From Luidia sarsii (taxonomy: Eukaryota > Echinodermata > Asteroidea > Paxillosida > Luidiidae), in contig OX465104.1 in the NCBI GenBank assembly GCA_949987565.1, positions 12,892,300 through 12,956,299 on the forward strand: a stretch of DNA of 64,000 bases, in the 5' to 3' direction. A model generated the notes under the pieces. It was not told the origin of the DNA, made no database searches, and saw nothing but the letters and a program-made list of their open reading frames with translations. The translations under genes and the position numbers were made by a program. Positions 55,596 through 64,000 of the stretch are shown in pieces. The stretch's first letter is position 1, and every line of letters starts with the position of its first letter.

Positions 55596-57538
55596 GCAGG
55601 AGTTGAACCTTAGAACTCCAAACAGGTTTCTTCACGGTTTTAATTCCTGCTGATCATTATGTAATATTTCTTAGATTTAAAACAATATTTGACTGTTGCA
55701 AAATCGAAAAAAAAATGTCAGCAGTTATTTTTTTTAAATATCAACGAGAAAACTGATTTCAAAAAAGATATAAATTGCATCCACACTAAGTTTCATTCTA
55801 CATGAAAGTCGTCTCAGTGGCAAACAGCAAAAAAAACTCAATTTCGGAAAGTCTTTAGAAAAGAGGGTGAAAAAAAGATTTCTGGTGGATATTTATAACA
55901 CAAAGAAAATTTAATAAAAAAGAAAATCACCAAAAATATAGTAAGGAGACTGCCTGGAAATTATATAAGAAGGCAGAAAGTGTTCAAAAGTACCAGAGTA
56001 TTTCTCTTCTTGAGACAAACACTAAATAAAACAGATCAGTATAACGCGGTATGCCGAAAAGCAACTCCGCTTGCAACGGTAGAAAAACTGCCATAGGTTT
56101 GTGCACAGTGTCACTCAGATTCGGAATTCGGCAGTTGAGACTTCCTTTTGTACGCGGTACAATGGCGGTCCCGAGCCGGCGGCTACTTTCAGCTCCCGTA
56201 TACTTGTGCACTGACGCGAGGCCGTGTCGTATTCCACGAGTTAAGCCTTCAAACTATACGCAGTTCAATAGCAGTCGAGTGAGCGCGCTAACAATATGCT
56301 CCCATAGACTTTTCCAACGGCGCAAAGCCATGTCGGGCTGCAGGAGTTGAACCTTAGAACTCCAAACAGGTTTCTTCACGGTTTTAAATCCTGCTGATCA
56401 TCATGTAATATTTCTTAGGCTTAAAACAATATTTGACTGTTGCGAAATCGAAAAAAAAATGTCAGCAGTTATTTTTTTTAAATATAAACGAGAAAACTGA
56501 TTTCAAAAAAGATATAATTTGCATCCACACTAAGTTTCATTCTACATGAAAGTCGTCTCAGTGGCAAACAGCAAAAAAAACTCAATTTCGGAAAGTCTTT
56601 GGAAAAGAGGGTGAAAAAAAGATTTCTGGATGATATTTATAACACAAAGAAAATTTAATGAAAAAGAAAATCACCAAAAATATAGTAAGGAGACTGCCTG
56701 GAAATTATATAAGAAGGCAGAAAGTGTTCAAAAGTACCAGAGTATTTCTCTTCTTGAGACAAACACTAAATAAAACAGATCAGTATAACGCGGTATGCCG
56801 AAAAGCAACTCCGCTTGCGCCGGTAGAAAAACTGCCATAGGTTTGTGCACAGTGTCACTCAGGTTCGGAATTCGGCAGTTGAGACTTCCTTTTGTACGCG
56901 GTACAATGGCGGTCCCGAGCCGGCGGCTACTTTCAGCTCCCGTATACTTGTGCACTGACGCGAGGCCGTGTCGTATTCCACGAGTTAAGACTTCAAACTA
57001 TACGCAGTTCAATAGCAGTCGAGTGAGCGCGCTAACAATATGCTCCCATAGACTTGTCCAACGGCGCAAAGCCATGTCGGGCTGCAGGAGTTGAACCTTA
57101 GAACTCCAAACAGGTTTCTTCACGGTTTTAATTCCTGCTGATCATTATGTAATATTTCTTAGATTTAAAACAATATTTGACTGTTGCAAAATCGAAAAAA
57201 AAATGTCAGCAGTTATTTTTTTTAAATATCAACGAGAAAACTGATTTAAAAAAAGATATAAATTGCATCCACACTAAGTTTCATTCTACATGAAAGTCGT
57301 CTCAGTGGCAAACAGCAAAAAAAACTCAATTTCGGAAAGTCTTTGGAAAAGAGGGTGAAAAAAAGATTTCTGGTGGATATTTATAACACAAAGAAAATTT
57401 AATAAAAAAGAAAATCACCAAAAATATAGTAAGGAGACTGCCTGGAAATTATATAAGAAGGCAGAAAGTGTTCAAAAGTACCAGAGTATTTCTCTTCTTG
57501 AGACAAACACTAAATAAAACAGATCAGTATAACGCGGT
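54563..57538. repeat. Dimer duplication next to the heptamer
   Basis: Units 54563+55307 recur as 56051+56795 (offset 1488). The first of each pair has GCAACGGTAG, GTTAAGCCTTC and CTTTTCCAACGG. The second has AATATCAACGAG (near 55738 and 57226). The pair is present once in the related block at 37464-38951, so it looks like a gain or loss by unequal exchange. Confidence 0.75.
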
Positions 57539-59025
57539 ATGCCGAAAAGCAACTCTGCTTGCGCTGGTAGAAAAACTGCCATAGGTTTGTGCACAGTGTC
57601 ACTCAGGTTCGGAATTTGGCAGTTGAGTCTTCCTTTTGTACGCGGTACAATGGCGGTCCCGAGCCGGCGGCTACTTTCAGCTCCCGTATACTTGTGCACT
57701 GACGCGAGGCCGTGTCGTATTCCACGAGTTAAGACTTCAAACTATACGCAGTTCAATAGCAGTCGAGTGAGCGCGCTAACAATATGCTCCCATAGACTTG
57801 TCCAACGGCGCAAAGCCATGTCGGGCTGCAGGAGTTGAACCTTAGAACTCCAAACAGGTTTCTTCACGGTTTTAATTCCCGCTGATCATTATGTAATATT
57901 TCTTAGATTTAAAACAATATTTGACTGTTGCAAAATCGAAAAAAAAGGGCAGCAGTTATTTTTTTTAAATATAAACAAGAAAACTGATTTCAAAAAAGAT
58001 ATAAATTGCATCCACACTAAGTTTCATTCTACATGAAAGTCGTCTCAGTGGCAAACAGCAAAAAAAACTCAATTTCGGAAAGTCTTTGGAAAAGAGGGTG
58101 AAAAAAAGATTTCTGGTGGATATTTATAACACAAAGAAAATTTAATAAACAAGAAAATCACCAAAAATATAGTAAGGAGACTGCCTGGAAATTATATAAG
58201 AAGGCAGAAAGTGTTCAAAAGTACCAAAGTATTTCTCTTCTTGAGACAAACACTAAATAAAACAGATCAGTATAACGCGGTATGCCGAAAAGCAACTCTG
58301 CTTGCAACGGTAGAAAAACTGCCATAGGTTTGTGCACAGTGTCACTCAGATTCGGAATTCGGCAGTTGAGACTTCCTTTTGTACGCGGTACAATGGCGGT
58401 CCCGAGCCGGCGGCTACTTTCAGCTCCCGTATACTTGTGCACTGACGCGAGGCCGTGTCGTATTCCACGAGTTAAGCCTTCAAACTATACGCAGTTCAAT
58501 AGCAGTCGAGTGAGCGCGCTAACAATATGCTCCCATAGACTTGTCCAACGGCGAAAAGCCATGTCGGGCTGCAGGAGTTGAACCTTCGAACTCCAAAGAG
58601 GTTTCTTCACGGTTTTAATTCCTGCTGATCATTATGTAATATTTCTTAGATTTAAAACAATATTTGACTGTTGCAAAATCGAAAAAAAAATGTCAGCAGT
58701 TATTTTTTTTTAATATAAACAAGAAAACTGATTTCAAAAAAGATATAAATTGCATCCACACTAAGTTTCATTCTACATGAAAGTCGTCTCAGTGGCAAAC
58801 AGCAAAAAAAACTCAATTTCGGAAAGTCTTTGGAAAAGAGGGTGAAAAAAAGATTTCTGGTGGATATTTATAACACAAAGAAAATTTAATAAAAAAGAAA
58901 ATCACCAAAAATATAGTAAGGAGACTGCCTGGAAATTATATAAGAAGGCAGAAAGTGTTCAAAAGTACCAGAGTATTTCTCTTCTTGAGACAAACACTAA
59001 ATAAAACAGATCAGTATAACGCGGT

Positions 59026-62000
59026 ATGCCGAAAAGCAACTCCGCTTGCGCCGGTAGAAAAACTGCCATAGGTTTGTGCACAGTGTCACTCAGATTCGGA
59101 ATTCGGCAGTTGAGACTTCCTTTTGTACGCGATACAATGGCGGTCCCGAGCCGGCGGCTACTTTCAGCTCCCGTATACTTGTGCACTGACGCGAGGCCGT
59201 GTCGTATTCCACGAGTTAAGACTTCAAACTATACGCAGTTCAATAGCAGTCGAGTGAGCGCGCTAACAATATGCTCCCATAACCTTCTCCAACGGCGCAA
59301 AGCCATGTCGGTCTGCAGGAGTTGAATCTTAGAACTCCAAACAGGTTTCTTCACGGTTTTAATTCCTGCTGATCATTATGTAATATTTCTTAGATTTAAA
59401 ACAATATTTGACTGTTGCAAAATCGGAAAAAAAATGTCCGCAGTTATTTTTTTTAAATATAAACAAGAAAACTGATTTCAAAAAAGATATCAATTGCATC
59501 CACACTAAATTTCATTCTACATGAAAGTCGTCTCAGTGGCAAACAGCAAAACAAACTCAATTTCGGAAAGTCTTTGGAAAAGAGGGTGAAAAAAAGATTT
59601 CTGGTGGATATTTATAACACAAAGAAAATTTAATAAAAAAGAAAATCACCAAAAATATAGTAAGGAGACTGCCTGGAAATTATATAAGAAGGCAGAAAGT
59701 GTTCAAAAGTACCAGAGTATTTCTCTTCTTGAGACAAACACTAAATAAAACAGATCAGTATAACGCGGTATGCCGAAAAGCAACTCTGCTTGCGCTGGTA
59801 GAAAAACTGCCTTAGGTTTGTGCACAGTGTCACTCAGGTTCGGAATTCGGCAGTTGAGTCTTCCTTTTGTACGCGGTACAATGGCGGTCCCGAGCCGGCG
59901 GCTACTTTCAGCTCCCGTATACTTGTGCACTGACGCGAGGCCGTGTCGTATTCCACGAGTTAAGACTTCAAACTATACGCAGTTCAATAGCAGTCGAGTG
60001 AGCGCGCTAACAATATGCTCCCATAGACTTGTCCAACGGCGCAAAGCCATGTCGGGCTGCAGGAGTTGAACCTTAGAACTCCAAACAGGTTTCTTCACGG
60101 TTTTAATTCCTGCTGATCATTATGTCATATTTCTTAGATTTAAAACAATATTTGACTGTTGCAAAATCGAAAACAAATGTCAGCAGTTATTTTTTTTAAA
60201 TATAAACAAGAAAACTGATTTCAAAAAAGATATAAATTGCATCCACACTAAGTTTCATTCTACATGAAAGTCGTCTCAGTGGCAAACAGCAAAAAAAACT
60301 CAATTTTGGAAAGTCTTTGGAAAAGAGGGTGAAAAAAAGATTTCTGGTGGATATTTATAACACAAAGAAAATTTAATGAAAAAGAAAATCACCAAAAATA
60401 TAGTAAGGAGACTGCCTGGAAATTATATAAGAAGGCAGAAAGTGTTCAAAAGTACCAGAGTATTTCTCTTCTTGAGACAAACACTAAATAAAACAGATCA
60501 GTATAACGCGGTATGCCGAAAAGCAACTCCGCTTGCGCCGGTAGAAAAACTGCCGTAGGTTTGTGCACAGTGTCACTCAGATTCGGAATTCGGCAGTTCA
60601 GACTTCCTTTTGTACGCGGTACAATGGCGGTCCCGAGCCGGCGGCTACTTTCAGCTCCCGTATACTTGTGCACTGACGCGAGGCCGTGTCGTATTCCACG
60701 AGTTAAGACTTCAAACTATACGCAGTTCAATAGCAGGCGAGTGAGCGCGCTAACAATATGCTCCCATAGACTTGTCCAACGGCGCAAAGCCATGTCGGGC
60801 TGCAGGAGTTGAACCTTAGAACTCCAAAGAGGTTTCTTCAAGGTTTTAATTCCTGCTGAGCATTATGTAATATTTCTTAGATTTAAAACAATATTTGACT
60901 GTTGCAAAATCGAAAAAAAATGTCAGCAGTTATTTTTTTTAAATATAAACAAGAAAACTGATTTCAAAAAAGATATAAATTGCATCCACACTAAGTTTCA
61001 TTCTACATGAAAGTCGTGTCAGTGGCAAACAGCAAAAAAAACTCAATTTCGGAAAGTCTTTGCAAAAGAGGGTGAAAAAAAGATTTCTGACGGATATTTA
61101 TAACACAAAGAAAATTTAATGAAAAAGAAAATCACCAAAAATATAGTAAGGAGACTGCCTGGAAATTATATAAGAAGGCAGAAAGTGTTCAAAAGTACCA
61201 GAGTATTTCTCTTCTTGAGACAAACACTAAATAAAACAGATCAGTATAACGCGGTATGCCGAAAAGCAACTCCGCTTGCGCCGGTAGAAAAACTGCCATA
61301 GGTTTGTGCACAGTGTCACTCAGGTTCGGAATTCGGCAGTTGAGACTTCCTTTTGTACGCGGTACAATGGCGGTCCCGAGCCGGCGGCTACTTTCAGCTC
61401 CCGTATACTTGTGCACTGACGCGAGGCCGTGTCGTATTCCACGAGTTAAGACTTCAAACTATACGCAGTTCAATAGCAGTCGAGTGAGCGCGCTAACAAT
61501 ATGCTCCCATAACCTTCTCCAACGGCGCAAAGCCATGTCGGTCTGCAGGAGTTGAATCTTAGAACTCCAAACAGGTTTCTTCACGGTTTTAATTCCTGCT
61601 GATCATTATGTAATATTTCTTAGATTTAAAACAATATTTGACTGTTGCAAAATCGGAAAAAAAATGTCCGCAGTTATTTTTTTAAAATATAAACAAGAAA
61701 ACTGATTTCAAAAAAGATATCAATTGCATCCACACTAAATTTCATTCTACATGAAAGTCGTCTCAGTGGCAAACAGCAAAACAAACTCAATTTCGGAAAG
61801 TCTTAGGAAAAGAGGGTGAAAAAAAGATTTCTGGTGGATATTTATAACACAAAGAAAATTTAATAAAAAAGAAAATCACCAAAAATATAGTAAGGAGACT
61901 GCCTGGAAATTATATAAGAAGGCAGAAAGTGTTCAAAAGTACCAGAGTATTTCTCTTCTTGAGACAAACACTAAATAAAACAGATCAGTATAACGCGGTA

Positions 62001-63486
62001 TGCCGAAAAGCAACTCTGCTTGCGCTGGTAGAAAAACTGCCTTAGGTTTGTGCACAGTGTCACTCAGGTTCGGAATTCGGCAGTTGAGTCTTCCTTTTGT
62101 ACGCGGTACAATGGCGGTCCCGAGCCGGCGGCTACTTTCAGCTCCCGTATACTTGTGCACTGACGCGAGGCCGTGTCGTATTCCACGAGTTAAGACTTCA
62201 AACTATACGCAGTTCAATAGCAGTCGAGTGAGCGCGCTAACAATATGCTCCCATAGACTTGTCCAACGGCGCAAAGCCATGTCGGGCTGCAGGAGTTGAA
62301 CCTTAGAACTCCAAACAGGTTTCTTCACGGTTTTAATTCCTGCTGATCATTATGTCATATTTCTTAGATTTAAAACAATATTTGACTGTTGCAAAATCGA
62401 AAACAAATGTCAGCAGTTATTTTTTTTCAAATATAAACAAGAAAACTGATTTCAAAAAAGATATAAATTGCATCCACACTAAGTTTCATTCTACATGAAA
62501 GTCGTCTCAGTGGCAAACAGCAAAAAAAACTCAATTTTGGAAAGTCTTTGGAAAAGAGGGTGAAAAAAAGATTTCTGGTGGATATTTATAACACAAAGAA
62601 AATTTAATGAAAAAGAAAATCACCAAAAATATAGTAAGGAGACTGCCTGGAAATTATATAAGAAGGCAGAAAGTGTTCAAAAGTACCAGAGTATTTCTCT
62701 TCTTGAGACAAACACTAAATAAAACAGATCAGTATAACGCGGTATGCCGAAAAGCAACTCCGCTTGCGCCGGTAGAAAAACTGCCGTAGGTTTGTGCACA
62801 GTGTCACTCAGATTCGGAATTCGGCAGTTCAGACTTCCTTTTGTACGCGGTACAATGGCGGTCCCGAGCCGGCGGCTACTTTCAGCTCCCGTATACTTGT
62901 GCACTGACGCGAGGCCGTGTCGTATTCCACGAGTTAAGACTTCAAACTATACGCAGTTCAATAGCAGGCGAGTGAGCGCGCTAACAATATGCTCCCATAG
63001 ACTTGTCCAACGGCGCAAAGCCATGTCGGGCTGCAGGAGTTGAACCTTAGAACTCCAAAGAGGTTTCTTCAAGGTTTTAATTCCTGCTGAGCATTATGTA
63101 ATATTTCTTAGATTTAAAACAATATTTGACTGTTGCAAAATCGAAAAAAAATGTCAGCAGTTATTTTTTTTAAATATAAACAAGAAAACTGATTTCAAAA
63201 AAGATATAAATTGCATCCACACTAAGTTTCATTCTACATGAAAGTCGTGTCAGTGGCAAACGGCAAAAAAAACTCAATTTCGGAAAGTCTTTGCAAAAGA
63301 GGGTGAAAAAAAGATTTCTGACGGATATTTATAACACAAAGAAAATTTAATGAAAAAGAAAATCACCAAAAATATAGTAAGGAGACTGCCTGGAAATTAT
63401 ATAAGAAAGCAGAAAGTGTTCAAAAGTACCAGAGTATTTCTCTTCTTGAGACAAACACTAAATAAAACAGATCAGTATAACGCGGT
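59026..63486. repeat. Trimer higher-order repeat, two copies
   Basis: Units 59026, 59770 and 60513 correspond to 61256, 62000 and 62744 (offsets about 2230). Shared rare variants are GAATCTTAG and CTAAATTTC in the first unit, CTGCCTTAGG in the second, and TGCCGTAGG, CAGTTCAGAC and GCAGGCGAG in the third. The GC-richer halves of the first units differ (GCGATACAATGG at 59130 only), so the duplicated block probably begins near 59330. Confidence 0.7.
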
Positions 63487-64000
63487 ATGCCGAAAAGCAA
63501 CTCCGCTTGCGCCGGTAGAAAAACTGCCATAGGTTTGTGCACAGTGTCACTCAGGTTCGGAATTCGGCAGTTGAGACTTCCTTTTGTACGCGGTACAATG
63601 GCGGTCCCGAGCCGGCGGCTACTTTCAGCTCCCGTATACTTGTGCACTGACGCGAGGCCGTGTCGTATTCCACGAGTTAAGACTTCAAACTATACGCAGT
63701 TCAATAGCAGTCGAGTGAGCGCGCTAACAATATGCTCCCATAGACTTGTCCAACGGCGCAAAGCCATGTCGGGCTGCAGGAGTTGAACCTTAGAACTCCA
63801 AACAGGTTCCTTCACGGTTTTAATTCCTGCTGATCATTATGTAATATTTCTTAGATTTAAAACAGTATTTGACTGTTGCGAAATCGAAAAAAAAAGTCAG
63901 CAGTTATTTTTTTTAAATATAAACGAGAAAACTGATTTAAAAAAAGATATAAATTGCATCCACACTAAGTTTCATTCTACATGAAAGTCGTCTCAGAGGC

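Larger units (their letters stand above)
27480..64000. repeat. Right satellite array, ~744-bp monomers
   Basis: Continuation of the same array beyond the retrotransposon, about 49 monomers in the same orientation. Phase marks lie at 27790 (ATACC), 28535, 29279, 30023, 30767, 31512 (ATACC), 32257, 33001, 33746, 34491, 35234, 35978, 36721, 37464, 38208, 38952, 39695, 40438, 41183, 41926, 42671, 43414, 44157, 44901, 45644, 46388, 47131, 47874, 48617, 49360, 50104, 50847, 51591, 52334, 53077, 53820, 54563, 55307, 56051, 56795, 57539, 58282, 59026, 59770, 60513, 61256, 62000, 62744 and 63487. From 36 kb on, spacing is mostly 743-744, slightly shorter than on the left, mainly through shorter A-tracts. 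No other insertion interrupts this array. The last unit runs off the window. Confidence 0.97.

Noticed and set aside
1..64000. CRISPR array or prokaryotic repeat
   Set aside because: Repeat units of 744 bp without short spacers, and an LTR retrotransposon, point to eukaryotic satellite DNA.

Overview
The window is eukaryotic repeat DNA, most likely metazoan. About 56 kb is one tandem satellite array, interrupted by a single full-length Ty3/Gypsy (Metaviridae-type) LTR retrotransposon. I see no prokaryotic features and no host protein-coding gene. The pol protein looks like those of fish and other aquatic-animal Gypsy elements, but the species cannot be fixed from the sequence.

Layout. 1-19586: left satellite array, about 26 head-to-tail monomers of 743-745 bp. 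19587-27479: a 7,893-bp retrotransposon flanked by a 4-bp target duplication TAAA. Its order is 5' LTR, tRNA-Leu-type primer-binding site, gag, a -1 frameshift junction, pol (protease, reverse transcriptase, RNase H, integrase), a tRNA-like block, polypurine tract, 3' LTR. 27480-64000: right satellite array, about 49 monomers in the same orientation and phase. Removing the element restores one monomer of about 746 bp.

Satellite. Each monomer has a GC-richer half with one EcoRI site, and an AT-rich half with A and T tracts. The GC-richer half contains at least three diverged tandem subunits spaced 105-106 bp. The array has structure at several scales: 106-bp subunits, 744-bp monomers, local 2-, 3- and 7-monomer higher-order repeats, and duplicated blocks about 17-18 kb apart. 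The monomers nearest the retrotransposon (roughly 13.9-32 kb) belong to a distinct and more varied subfamily.

Retrotransposon. The two 1,252-bp LTRs differ at two positions, and gag and pol are open, so the insertion is young and may still be competent. Three features deserve attention. (1) A 54-bp direct repeat inside each LTR has splice-site-like sequence exactly at its ends. (2) A GTTAAAC heptamer abuts the gag stop, and a perfect 12-bp stem overlaps that stop. (3) A tRNA-like sequence with near-canonical pol III A and B boxes and a T5 tract lies between pol and the 3' LTR.
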